In this document: piece by piece, positions 11,701 to 23,731 of the stretch
Numbering within the stretch: the stretch's first letter is position 1
Layout of the letters: each line of letters opens with the position of its first letter
From: Rhynchosporium graminicola
Lineage: Eukaryota; Ascomycota; Leotiomycetes; Helotiales; Ploettnerulaceae
Assembly: GCA_900074885.1 (NCBI GenBank)
Contig: FJUW01000002.1
Coordinates: 571,001 to 635,000, forward strand
Direction: 5' to 3'
DNA length: 64,000 nucleotides
Translations under genes and position numbers: made by a program
The notes under the pieces: generated by a model
What the model was told of the DNA's origin: nothing
Database searches by the model: none
Seen by the model: the letters and a program-made list of their open reading frames with translations, nothing else

Positions 11701-13348
11701 TGAAGACGGTTTGGAATACGGATCCATCGTTAAGAGTAATTCGAACGGAACTTCGTATGTCCTGAGCTTGGATGCCGTGGATCGAGATAAGAAAGGCTAT
11801 GTTGATTTCGAAAAGATGTTTGGGGTCGAAGGAGTTGCAATGGTGAATGTAGTTGCAAATTACAAGGCCAAGAACTTCAAAAAGGAAGGGAAGAAGCTCA
11901 AGACGATGATCTCTCATAATGATGGCGGAGAATGGGCTTATCTCAAGCCACCTCCCAAGGACGCCGACAACAAGCAATTCTCATGCAGCGACAGCAACCT
12001 TGAGAAGTGTTCGCTAAATATTCATGGATACACAGAACGCTCCGACAAATCTCATACATATTCATCTGCATCTGCTATTGGCTTGATGCTTGGCACAGGA
12101 AATGTGGGCGAGCATCTTACTGCTGTCAAGGATGCTGACACTTTCATGACTTCTGATGGGGGCGTTAATTGGAAGTCTGTCAAGAAAGGTTCATACATGT
12201 GGGAGTTTGGAGATCAAGGATCTATCGTTGTCATTGTCAAAGAAAGGGAGAAAACCAAGGTTGTCTACTACTCTGAGGACGAGGGCGACACCTGGAAAGA
12301 AAAAGAGTTTGCACAGAATGAATTGAAGATTTATGATCTCACGACTGTTCCCAGCGACAATTCGCGCAAATTCCTCCTCTGGGGACATGATGGCAGTTCC
12401 TTGGTAACCATCCACCTCGACTTCACACCTTTGACAGATGTCCAGTGCAAGCTAAACGAGTACGATCCCGAGGCGGACGATTACTATCTGTGGATACCGA
12501 AGCATCCTTCGCAAGAAGACGATTGCTTATTCGGTCACGTTACCTCTTATCATCGCAAGAGGCCGGATAAGAAGTGTTTCAACGGCCCACTGATCCCTAA
12601 TCTCTACAGCATCGAGAGAAACTGCTCTTGCACGAGAAGAGACTTTGAATGGTTTGTACCCTTCACCTGTTACTATTCGTCAGCTAACATACTGTCAGTG
12701 ACTTTAACTATCAACGTCAGTCTGATGGCTCTTGTGCACTCGTGCCGGGCCTGACTCCTTTAGATCATTCTTTGATCTGTAAGGAAGATGATAATCTCCT
12801 TGAATATGACGATCCAACTGGCTATCGTCGTATCCCGCTCTCAACTTGCGTGGGGGGAAAGGAGTTCGACAAAAGTGTACCTCATCCCTGCCCTGGCAAG
12901 GGCGAGCAATTCAAGAAGAAGCATGGTGTTTCCGGATTCGGCATCTTCTTTATCGCCTTACTATGTATTGGTGTTGCAGCGGGTGTCGGCTGGTGGGTAT
13001 GGACCAATATCGGCAACTTCGGACAGATACGACTTGGCGAGCAATGTAAGTCACCCACGTTTCTCATCACCCTGACACAAAAGTCCTAACAATCTAGCCA
13101 CAGCATCGGATGACGAGCCGCCATATGTCAAATACCCAAAGCTGGTTCTCATTACCATCGTCATGGTCGTCACAGGAGCCGCGGCACTTGTATCCAGTCT
13201 CTGGCGCGACGCGAGAACGACTTTCGGTGCAAGCAGACCTGCGCGATTCACGACTCGCGATAGCTTTGCGAGGGGTAGAGACGATTATGACGTGGTTGAC
13301 GATGATGAAGGCGAGCTTCTAGGCGAAGAGAGTGATGAGGAAGTATAA
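8734..13348 (+). CDS. VPS10: Vps10, sortilin-family sorting receptor (type I membrane protein)
   Basis: Receptor that carries vacuolar hydrolases such as carboxypeptidase Y from the late Golgi to the prevacuolar compartment and is recycled by retromer. Exons are 8734-9198, 9248-12651, 12699-13045 and about 13104-13348, giving about 1486 aa, the usual length. Residues 1-25 form a signal peptide. Two sortilin beta-propeller domains follow, with the recurrent S/T-x-D-x-G-x-x-W Asp-box motifs (STDAGATW, TSDQGKTW, STDHGKEW, SEDEGDTW). Each is closed by a Cys-rich 10CC region (CLMGHKQWYNRRKPDADC.. and CLFGHVTSYHRKRPDKKC..). A hydrophobic segment GFGIFFIALLCIGVAAGVGW is followed about 50 residues later by another (LVLITIVMVVTGAAAL). 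The tail ends in an acidic stretch with DDEGELLGEE, resembling an acidic-dileucine sorting signal. The last acceptor could also be at 13098, which adds two residues. Family identity is certain; the exact exon ends are by eye. Confidence 0.95.
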
Positions 13349-14900
13349 TCTTACCCTGTATAATGGGAGTTCGACGGATCTAGCGGACAATTGCACATGT
13401 GTAAAAAGCTGCTTATAGGACTGCTGAGAATCTTCTGCTTCTTCTCGTAATGATGCGATACGATAGAGAGAGAAGAAAGCGACGTTTAAGTTCCGCCGTG
13501 TTTATAGAATAAGCGAATGCATGATTATGTACATCCTTTTTGTATATTAGAAACAGCGCATACTCACCGATCGGTCACTCGAGCTTACGCCTTAGCAGAA
13601 TTGTTCTTCACACTGTCTCTCAGATCTTATGTTGGTGCTTGCCGCTGTCTACCTTCACATGCGACAGTCTTCGCTAAGTGCGACTAAATTTCGACGATTA
13701 CCTTTTCTTTTCTTGATAGTAGGACGACGCGTTCGAGACGCCGATATGAGGAAACTGAGTACAGTATCTTATTCCTGTGGAATAACGACAGGAAATCAGG
13801 GATTTTGATCGCACCTCCACCGTACGCTGCAAAGGTGTGCTTGGCTAGGGCATTACCATTCAAGTTTCGTTATTTACATGCACACGCTAGGCTCGCTTAA
13901 TTGTTTTTCAACACAGCAAATCTGTCATCAGGTTCTGTTATCGCAAGCTCGGAATCACTAGCCCAATCACCATCAGAATAAACTTCATTACTTTCTCATC
14001 ATAGCTCCATGAAAAAGATCCAGCATAGCCGGGTAGTTTGGGGTACCCAAGCCCGTGACTGGATCCCAACCTTTCGACGTAGCAAAACCGTCTGTGTTGC
14101 AGCGGTGCAACGCATGGGAATCTAGGGTGAATATCCAGAGTCTAGACGAACCACCTTTAAAGATGCGGGCGCTTGAGAATAATATGAGGGAATAACGGAA
14201 TGATGCTGTTAGGTCAAGAGAAATCGGACATGAAGCGCTTCCCAGACTGCGATGTGAAAGCCGATTTTGACCTCGGCCCGCCTTCGTGAGAATAGCCTAA
14301 GATCAACACAATTGGTACTACGGTAGCGAAGCTATTCGCCTAGCAGCAAATTTGACTCGAGGAATGATAAACTGTGCCTGCTTCGATGACACCGGGAGTA
14401 AACACTGGGAGTAAACAGAGGATTGTTGGGCACAGAGAGCTGTTGCGAACCACATGGACTGTATGACCATCAAAAAAAAAAAGGCGCCACATGAGATTTT
14501 GGGGTTGGCAGGTCGTGCATTGAAATTGAAATTTCGCCTGAAGATTTGTTGGAACAAGTGATCAAATGTCCTCCAATGGTGCGAATTCACTCTTGAAGCT
14601 GGCTCGGTTCGAGGTTTGATGATGGTATTTTCGTTACTTTATAGTCTTTCGAGATAGTCTTGCTAATGCCGAGTCCTGTAACAATTTTATGGCTTGGATC
14701 GTTAATGAAGTGGAAGTGTTGGAATTCTTTTGTGAGTTTATAGACTTCGAGTAGATTAAAATGCAAGCTCCTGCGTCATTGAGACGATATTCAAGTGTTG
14801 TCTTCTTGACCACGTACTACACCATATTCTCCGCGACCATCGTGCTGCGTACAACGCAATCCTCAATTCTGGCTGCGGCCATCTCTAACACGTGAAGTCC
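13349..14900. other. Intergenic, no gene recognised
   Basis: About 1.5 kb downstream of VPS10. Short open frames exist on both strands, but none has recognisable motifs or plausible gene structure. A 12-base A run lies near 14474. Confidence 0.45.
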
Positions 14901-14922
14901 GATTTTGCTTGAACGCAGTCGC

Positions 14923-15240
14923 TCAATACATTGAACGGACTGCCATCGGAGCATCTTGTGCTGGACGGTTGCCGACAGCAATGGATGAATGCATAGGCAG
15001 TATTCCGAGGGCATTCCGAGACTTCTCGGCAGAATTTAGGTGCTGCACATTGACGAATTTAGCATAGTAACATGTAGAAGAGGACCTGGATCGAGATGAG
15101 ATGGTATCTTCACCTGGGGAGGGAATTCCTGGAACAGCAGCACCCCTGACAGCAGAGGCGGCAGGTACAGCGTAGGCCACGGCAGCTTGGACGGTGATTA
15201 AAGCCAGGATAAGTCGGAAGAGATTCTTGAACGCTATTGT
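14923..15240 (-). pseudogene. Possible relic of a small secreted protein
   Basis: On the minus strand an open frame runs from about 15240 to a stop at 14923. Its first part looks like a signal peptide: a basic start (FKNLFR), a hydrophobic core (LILALITVQAAVAYA) and a plausible cleavage region, then a Pro/Ser-rich segment. There is no ATG in this frame; the frame is closed upstream by a stop near 15285 with no ATG between. Either an upstream exon supplies the start or the gene is broken. No cysteine-rich effector pattern is seen, since only one Cys follows. The function is unknown. Confidence 0.25.
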
Positions 15241-15249
15241 GGTATGTCT

Positions 15250-16165
15250 CCAGAATATGTAGGGTCTGAGGCACTCCGGATCTGGTCAACGAGGTGTCTG
15301 GCTAGAAGAATAGAAACTCGAAGCATTCTGTATCATCCATCGTGTTTATGAAGGGGGTAATCCTTTTTGACACGAGAGATCAAGCATTGTGGTAATAGCC
15401 TCCGATAGTCAACTCAAGCAACCTGCACGAGACGAGGACTTTCTTCCTTCACAACAGAACAGGTAGCATCCAATCCAATAAGAGTGTGAACGAGCTGGCT
15501 GTCTACCCAGATTGAGAGGGTAAATAAATTAGTGGAGGCAGAATACGACCCGAGAACCCTGCCCTGCATACGAGCCAATAGATCAGACAAACTCATAGTT
15601 AACCACATTGTGCTTGTCCCGCCGCCTATAGAAAGCGATGATGCAGGCATCGTAATCCTAAAGAATATCAACGAAAACAGATAAGTTGCGCGGCAGAAAC
15701 GTGTATTTGACTGACAGATATGCCCCGTTTCCCTTGCTCCTCATCTACAGCACTTACTTACAAAATGCTGCCGTCAAGCGGCGTGCAGAACGAATCTAAG
15801 ATGGTGATGAATGCCGGGACAGTTCCCTCAGATGTCAAGAGCGTCTAGGTACAGACCAAATGTCAGGCAGGTAGGAGTGACTTTCGTACCACAAAGAGAA
15901 GAATATTGGCCGGCAACAATCGTGAGAGGCCAAATGCAAATTTCAGCTTTCAAGAGACAGAATTGGAGCATCATTATCAAGGCCAAACGAGGGGAGGGGT
16001 GCTCGAATGCGAAGTGGAAACGGAAACCAATTGCCAAATTGGCGCTGGTCAGGTGATTGAAATTTAGTGCCACTTTACGCGGACGCGCTTTCTTTTTGAC
16101 GCGTCCTTCCCACGGAAGTAAATACCCCTCCTCTCACCACCAAATACTTCCAACAATTCGCAAAC
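15250..16165. other. Intergenic, upstream of RPA2
   Basis: A minus-strand open frame of 85 codons at 15414-15671 has no recognised motif and no clear splice partners. The sequence just upstream of 16166 is the RPA2 promoter. Confidence 0.35.
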
Positions 16166-17216
16166 ATGGGTAAGCTCTGAAATTTTGTTTGAGTCTGGCA
16201 AGCATTAATGTATAAATAGCAAATTATGGATATCAAACCACCACATATGGAGCGCAAGGTGGGGCAGATGGAGGAGGATTCATGGGAGGATCACAACAAG
16301 GAAGTCAGGAGAGTCCGGGAGGAAATAAGGTACGCTGCAGAATTCTTGCTTCAAAAGGGACCTGCTGATGATCTGCAAAGACCTACGGAAAAGAGACCTT
16401 GAGACCAGTTACCATCAGACAGATTATCGATGCGTAAGGACCCCCCTTTCTCCCGCGCGCCCCCAAAAGAAATTAGCCTCCTACTCACACCGGACAGTGT
16501 ACAACCACATCCTGACGCTGACTTCAAGATTGACGGCGCGGAAATCACCCAGGTTTGTCTCTCTTTATGCCTTCCATCTGCCAGACACAAGCTGAACTTT
16601 CTAGCTCACATTCATCGGCCAAATCAACCAAATATCTTCACAAGCCACGAACACAACATTCAAACTCGATGATGGTACAGGTTTAATCGAAGTCAAGCAA
16701 TGGGTAGATACTGATGCAGATCCCGAAGCCGCGAAGGACCTCCCGAAGGAAGGCGAATACCTCCGCGTCTGGGGCCGGATGAAGGCATTCAACAACAAAC
16801 GCCACGTTGGAGCACATATGATTCGCCCCGTCAAAGACTTCAACGAGATCGGTTACCACCTTCTAGAAGCTACAGCCGTACATCTGTACTTTGTCCGCGG
16901 ACCTATCGATGCGAATGGAGGAAACGGAGCTGTGAAAGGCGAAGGCGGCGGACTATTCGTGGACCAGAATGGAGGTGGTGGAAGTACGACTGGCCAGTCG
17001 AAGGCTCTATCCATGAAAATCTCGCCGACGGCGAAGAAGGTGTATGAGCACTTGAAGAACTCGCCACAGAATAACGAGGGGCTACATGTTCACAATATTG
17101 CGCAGGAGATGGGGATACCCGCCAGTTTGATATTCAAAGCTGGGGATGAGCTGCTTGCGGAGGGAGCTATCTACACGACGGTGGATGACGAGACATGGGC
17201 TGTTCTGGAGTATTAG
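16166..17216 (+). CDS. RFA2: Replication protein A, 32-kDa subunit (RPA2)
   Basis: Middle subunit of the heterotrimeric single-strand DNA binding complex used in replication, repair and recombination. Exons are 16166-16169, 16220-16329, 16381-16433, 16498-16552 and 16605-17216, giving 277 aa. The first exon encodes only ATG plus one base. The N-terminus is the Gly/Ser/Gln-rich phosphorylatable tail (MANYGYQTTTYGAQGG..). The OB-fold follows: LRPVTIRQIIDA, DFKIDGAEITQ, LTFIGQINQ, TFKLDDGTGLIEVKQWVD, GEYLRVWGRM and RHVGAHMIRPV. The C-terminal 70 residues are the winged-helix protein-interaction domain (VYEHLKNSPQNNEGLHVHNI). Every exon junction restores the frame and the family alignment. The gene is convergent with the acetyltransferase, with stops about 340 bp apart. 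Confidence 0.93.
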
Positions 17217-17553
17217 AGGCTTGGAAGATGGGGAAATGGCGTTTCGGGGGTTTTGGTAGGCAATGCAGATGTTGATGAATATATGTCTTTAATATCGTTG
17301 ACACGAAACATGCGTGACCATGAGATATATGAAACATGCAGCCTCATCTTTGAGTGCCCATATGGTTGGTTCCCTGTGATGTGTAAGGTGTGCCCTGAAG
17401 ATAAGAAATCCCATAAACTCGCAAAAGCATTCTCTCTCGTATCCAATCTGGTGCTTCCCCACAGGCCCAAGAAATCAACACATAACCCAAAATAAACTCA
17501 TTCCCCATAAACTACCTCATGCTTCGCACACGATCACCTTCTCCTTGCCGGAC
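17217..17553. other. Convergent intergenic region between RPA2 and the acetyltransferase
   Basis: This holds the shared 3' sequences of two genes transcribed toward each other. There is no further gene. Confidence 0.6.
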
Positions 17554-18626
17554 TTAGACCGATCTAATCTTCGCGCTTCCCTTCGAACTCTCCGCCATAC
17601 TCTGCGGTTCTCTAACCATGATGTGCAGTTTAATCGGATCAGCGCCACGCTTGAGCTCGATATCAGTGATATGTTGGAACCCGTATTTAGAGTAATACGA
17701 TAGGTTATTCGCAGCGCTGGATTCGAGATACGTTGCGCGTCCTTCAAGATCGGCCTTTTGGGGATTTTGTTAGTGGGTTTGTATCGGGGTTTGAGGTTCT
17801 CGCTTGGGAAGTAAACAAAGAAGCGTGTTTGTGAAGTATGGATAGAGGGGCATGAAGTTTGAAGAGGGATGGGTGGAAATTGGGGTAGCTTACGGTAACG
17901 GTCATGTGCTCGATCAATTTTCTGGCATACCCTTTACCGCGTGCACTGGGCTTGGAGCCTAGATATACGAGGTAGTAGGAATCGTTGTCGCGATCGCCCA
18001 TGATGTTGTGCTTGGTGTCGTGGAGGAGCGGTAGGAACTCATCGTAGAAACGTTTCTTGCCTTCCGAGGAGAGCTTGTACCAGAGACGCCACTGTGTGAT
18101 GATTAGTATGTCATTCTACAAATGCCCTGAGGTTTGGGAATCCAAGATCTTGGAAGAAAGTTGAAGTGCTGAAATATCTGACCATGCCGGAGCGAAGGAT
18201 GGTCCAGAGATCGTCCATGTTCTTTCCTGGTGGCATCCTGTACCTTTGTATTAGTTACAAATACTCGCTTCTGAATGTTACCTCTCCAATCTGCAAAGGG
18301 ATGTGAAAGACTGACCAGAGTGCCACAGCACCATAATCCGGCCCAATAGTAGTCACGATACCCTTGTAGCAATGAGCCGCAGTGATATAGCGCATGATAT
18401 CACAATGCATCTTGTACTTGTACTCTTCCGAGAAAGTCACCATATCATCCGTATCAATGAAGTATCTCGCAACTTCATCAACAGCGAATGCTTCAGCAAG
18501 ACACTTAGCGGCTTCCTCGTACTCGGAAATGCCGAGAATGCGGACCTCTTCATCGGAAAAGAGCGTGACACTACGTTTCTTCTCTTGGATGATGGTGGAT
18601 GTATTACTGCTATTGAGTCCCGCCAT
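17554..18626 (-). CDS. GNAT-family N-acetyltransferase, 254 aa
   Basis: Transfers an acetyl group from acetyl-CoA to an amine; the substrate cannot be told from sequence. Exons on the minus strand are 18626-18316, 18237-18183, 18091-17894 and 17754-17554. All junctions keep frame, and the last exon joins HMTVT to ADLEGRATYLESSA. The acetyl-CoA site is the segment YLVYLGSKPSARGKGYARKL, in which the strand-4 region leads to the Q/R-x-x-G-x-G/A signature (here ARGKGYA). The end of the fold is seen in YLESSAANNLSYYSKYGFQ, the usual C-terminal N..YxxxGF motif. The N-terminal half (ISEYEEAAKCLAEAF, WRLWYKLSSEGKKRFYDE) matches the fungal cytosolic GNAT group often found with secondary or stress functions. 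No targeting signal is present. Confidence 0.85.
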
Positions 18627-20067
18627 GATTGGTTGGTGATAACAATAGTTTGGGCGTGCGGTTTCTTCTCACATATTAGGCAGGAACACAGAAAGCAGGA
18701 ATCCGGGTCCACGCACATGGTTCTGCTGGTCTCGTCAAATCACCTGTATGCTGTTTTGAAAGCTGCGATCTCGATACAGTCTCGTATCGAGATGGGAATC
18801 GCAGGCAGTTGAGACTTTGGCGTATGTCAACCGACATCAATGTCGAGTTTCCGGGTTCCTGGAAAGGGAAACAGAGATAAAGTCGGAATTCGTGATCCGA
18901 CTGAAGCAGGTTGCAAAGTAGCTGTTTCTGTGAAATTTGATTCAAGATATTTCGAGGATCAGTCAAGTCAAATAGTCCTACTAGAGCTTGATTCAAGATT
19001 TGATGGTGTAATTACAAAGTCAAGGAGCTGGAAGACCTGGGGGAAGCGGAGGAAACGAAGTAGAGTATGAGTGAGTATTGGTAACCACGAGAGGAGCGAT
19101 AGGCCAGCCTTATAACACTTCCTCGTTCGTCCCATGCCATGGATTCGCCTGAGTCGTCTAATCCAGGGTGGTGACCCTCCGCATCCCCCACCAACACTAG
19201 TAGAGCCATCTCTTACGTTGCGTCCAACCAACCAGAACATCCCGGCTGGGCCCGCGGATACCCATTGTTGGACAACATCGTTTTAGACGTGTGCCCGGGT
19301 GGGAGTTGTAGAACATGCAGCCAGCCGGAATCTTTGTCTCCATATGCATACGCGCGTCACATTTGGAATCAGACTGCCATCTGCTCCCAACCTTGGTCTT
19401 GGTGATGTATGTGATGTCCGTCTCAATGGATAATCGACCAATCCATTCTTGAAACACCCGCCTTGAGGGGTGCTGGTCCTGCTTCTTCGAGCTAGCGGGC
19501 ACTTGCCAGTGTGCACCCCTCCCTCCCCCTCCAAAAGCCGATAATAGAATCGGCAGCGCCAGCTTATCGACCAGGGGCAGGGAAGACCAGATGTCCGTAC
19601 TGATAGGAAACAAAACAATACCTATACATTGAAAGTGCTCACTGGATTGACCAGGCTAACTGATTCGACAAGGCCTTTGACTTCAGGTTTGGAGTAAGGT
19701 AAAAGAAAAAAGTAGCAATATGAGAGGAGGAAAGCAAAAGGATGATACAGTACAAAGATAAGAACCCCCACTTACAGCAACTTGCTTGTGATAATTGCTG
19801 AGGTCGATCGATCCCGACGATCCCGACCGCATTGAAACGTGTAGCTGTGCATTAGACCTGTTGTTGAAACTGCAAGCAATGGTTGATTAAGTACATTGAG
19901 GAATTGTGCAAGGCAAGGGTATCAATCTTTCTTCCTCAATAACTGTGGGCCAATGCTTCTCTCGCAAGGTTTGAAGTCAAGTTGACGCTCTCATTCCTCA
20001 CTCTCCTAATGGAGCCCGTGTTGTTGACCAACGCCCCCCATACACTCAGACGATAGCTGGAGCGTAA
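18627..20067. other. Intergenic, no gene recognised
   Basis: About 1.4 kb between two minus-strand genes. Open frames of up to 138 codons on the minus strand at 19197-19613 lack motifs and look like chance. No RNA gene was recognised. Confidence 0.45.
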
Positions 20068-20942
<875 letters not shown>

Positions 20943-21686
20943 GTCGGAGGGCTGAGAGGTCTTGAGTGAGAGAGAGAAATGCCGCTGAGAAACAAAATAA
21001 CTCGCGCGCGACGGAACGGACCTTTATTACGGAGGTAGCTACCGGGATCGCTCGTCGGAGGGTCGTGGCTATAGCAATTTGTACCCCTCAGTGATAGCAG
21101 GTACCTTCTTTCGTGGAGGATATAAATTATTGAGTATCTGTAATTGATATTAGATTCGTTTAACAGTCGCAAAGGGTGTACCTTGGCTGGGAATCCAATA
21201 CTTTATATATTCCACAATTAGGAAAGACAGCAGCTAGAACTAAGTGTCGGGTTGGTTTGAAAGTAGCTCAAAAGGCTTTGTTTCGTTTCGTCCCATGATT
21301 CGCGCGGTCTAGCGATTGACCTGTTTTTATGGAAACTGGTGAGGAAAATCAGATCACTTGAACCTCAAACTATCCATGCGAACACTTTGGTAGCCGTTTG
21401 ACAATGGTCCAGCAATTCCTGGGTTCTGTACTTTAAGAAGAAAGAGTCGAGCAATGGAAGTCACAAAACGATTTCCAGAACTTGGCTTGATTCTCGCATC
21501 GCACGCAAGCTGGGTCATTTAGTGGTAGTATAAGTAAGTGCACGCACGGTAGTGGTTCCTTATCGGCACCCTGACCCCGCTGATAATAAACATTTTGAAA
21601 ATCAAAATCTTTTGTTTGACAGATTTTGGGGTTCACGAACCAACACTCTCGTTTCACCCGAGCTCAGTCACTATACAACCTAAAAC
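20943..21686. promoter_or_regulatory. Shared divergent promoter region of IDI1 and SYO1
   Basis: 744 bp separate the two start codons. A CGCGCG run (around 21002-21009) lies 60 bp upstream of IDI1. An AT-rich CTTTATATATTCC stretch (about 21200-21212) sits in the middle. No specific factor site can be named from sequence alone. Confidence 0.4.
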
Positions 21687-23731
21687 ATGGGCAAATCAAA
21701 GCCCAGGATCCGGAACAAGAATCGCACGAATCCAGCTGCCAAACCAATCACGGATCCAGAGCTTGCTGCACTCCGTGACCAGCGCATCCTACCAGTTTTG
21801 AAAGACCTGCAGAGCCCAGACCTGAAGGCACGGTCAGCGGCAGCTCGTGCCATAACGAATCTTGTGGAAGACCAAAAATCCAGGAAATTGTTGTTGAGGG
21901 AACAGATTGTGCGGATTTTGTTTGAGCAAACTCTGACGGATTCCAACTTGGAGACAAGAACCGATGGGTGGGGAATTTTACGGAACTTGACTTTGGAGGA
22001 GGAACCTGATTTCTGCATACATCTTTACAGGCAGGATGTTTTGACTGCTATTGATGGAGTTCTTAAGACGGTATGCTGGATCTGTGGTTTATACTGCCTC
22101 GCATGCTTACGTATATACTATAGATTGTGCAGACCATCGAGTCCCAAGACACGCCTCTCCAAAAACTACCAGGCGCTCAACAAGAAATTCTTTGGAACCT
22201 TACGAGCTCTATTATCAGCCTTGTTGCTTCACTTGCAGAGGCCCAGGAAGAGATCGCCGAAGCCATATCAAAGGACTCTACAATCATTACCTTCCTGTTT
22301 GGCCTTCTGACGGTTTCAACACCCAGCCATATTCAGAATGAAGTGTTGTCATGTCTGACAATCCTGACGGAGGACAACAAGATACTTGATCAGCAAGTGG
22401 TGGATGGTGATTGGCTGAAGGGGCTGCTACGTATCAAAGACGCGGAGACAATTGACTCAATCGCGGCATGTGGTGTGCTGCACAATGTGTTCGTTACCAT
22501 GAAGTGGTTTGATCACAATACACCGGTCGAAGGAGCATCAGATGCGATGTTGATCCCAACTCTGGTCAAATATATGGAACACTCGCGCCCTCAGAGCAAC
22601 GGGACGAATGGTCACACCCTATCCTCCAGCCCTGATGAAGTGCTGCAGCTAGTATTGGAAATTACCGCCTCCATTGCTACCAGCCTTCAAGAGGCTTTGG
22701 AACATGGAAGTCGGAACGAAAAAACATTTGAGGGCTTTGATGAACCTGTCAACGCCGACATTGGTGACATGGAGGATTTGGACATCAGGGACAATGGAGA
22801 AGAAGAGGACGTGAAAGAAGAGGAGTCAGACGGCGAGATGAACCAAGATGAGATTGATGCAGAGATGGAAATGGTTCTTGGAGAAGATTCCAATGAGGAG
22901 GACTCGCCAAGTGAGCAAGCAACATTGGATCTTCTGGTACGACATGTCGCTCCACAACTTCTATCTCTGGCAAGACCATTACAAGACGCGAATCCCATTC
23001 AAGAGCACGCCTTGTCCGCCTTGAACAATATCGCGTGGACCATTTCAAGCATAGACTTTTCTTCGGGACATTTGAAGCGCCTCCAAAATTCCTGGGCAAC
23101 GATCACTCAAAGCATCTGGAACGATTTAGTCAGTCCAGTTCTGGCCTCCAACACTGCCGACATTGAATTGGCTTCGTCGGTCACAAGTCTGGCGTGGGCT
23201 GTTGCTCGCAGTGTCAAGGGCACCATTCAAATTAAGCCAGACGAGCAGAGGAAGTTTATGGCTTTATATCAGGCATCGAAAGGCTTAGACAACCCTTCTA
23301 ACGGAGATCCAAAGGCAAAGGACGAGACGGACGCATTCCAGGGACTTGGCGTCAAGTGTATTGGTGTTCTCGGAAGTCTTGCCATGGATCCTGCACCTGT
23401 CGAACTCAATCGTGAGATCGGGATATTTCTACTCACTACCTTATCAGCTCTACCAGATGTCCCGGCGGCTGATACAGTCGAGGCTTTGAATCAGCTATTT
23501 GACATCTATGCCGACAAATCATACTCATTTGACGAGCCCGTCTTCTGGGGTGACAACTTCTCAAAGCATCTTGAGGAGATCCAGCCAAAAGCAAAACAGC
23601 TAGCAAAGTCAATCGACAAGCGGAAATTTGGCGAATTGCGATCTAGGACCGATGAAGCCATTCTCAATCTTGGTCGCTTCTTGGTATATAAAAGAAGGGA
23701 GCGGAAGCAAAAGGCTGAAGATTATGACTGA
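21687..23731 (+). CDS. SYO1: Syo1/HEATR3-like symportin, ARM/HEAT repeat protein
   Basis: Syo1 is a transport adaptor that binds Rpl5 and Rpl11 as they are made and brings them with importin into the nucleus for 5S RNP assembly. Exons are 21687-22070 and 22124-23731 (phase 0), giving 663 aa, close to the known length of filamentous-fungal Syo1. The N-terminus is basic (MGKSKPRIRNKNRTNP), as expected for the importin-binding signal. It is followed by ARM-like repeats (SPDLKARSAAARAITNLV, GILRNLTLEE). An acidic loop at about residues 330-400, with runs such as NGEEEDVKEEESDGEMN, is a hallmark of this family. HEAT repeats fill the remainder (EHALSALNNIAWTISS). The C-terminus ends in a basic segment KRRERKQKAEDYD. 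Identity rests on overall architecture and motifs. Confidence 0.85.

Noticed and set aside
19197..19613. Minus-strand open frame of 138 codons
   Set aside because: No motif, no signal, no splice partners, and overlapping frames of similar length on the same strand.
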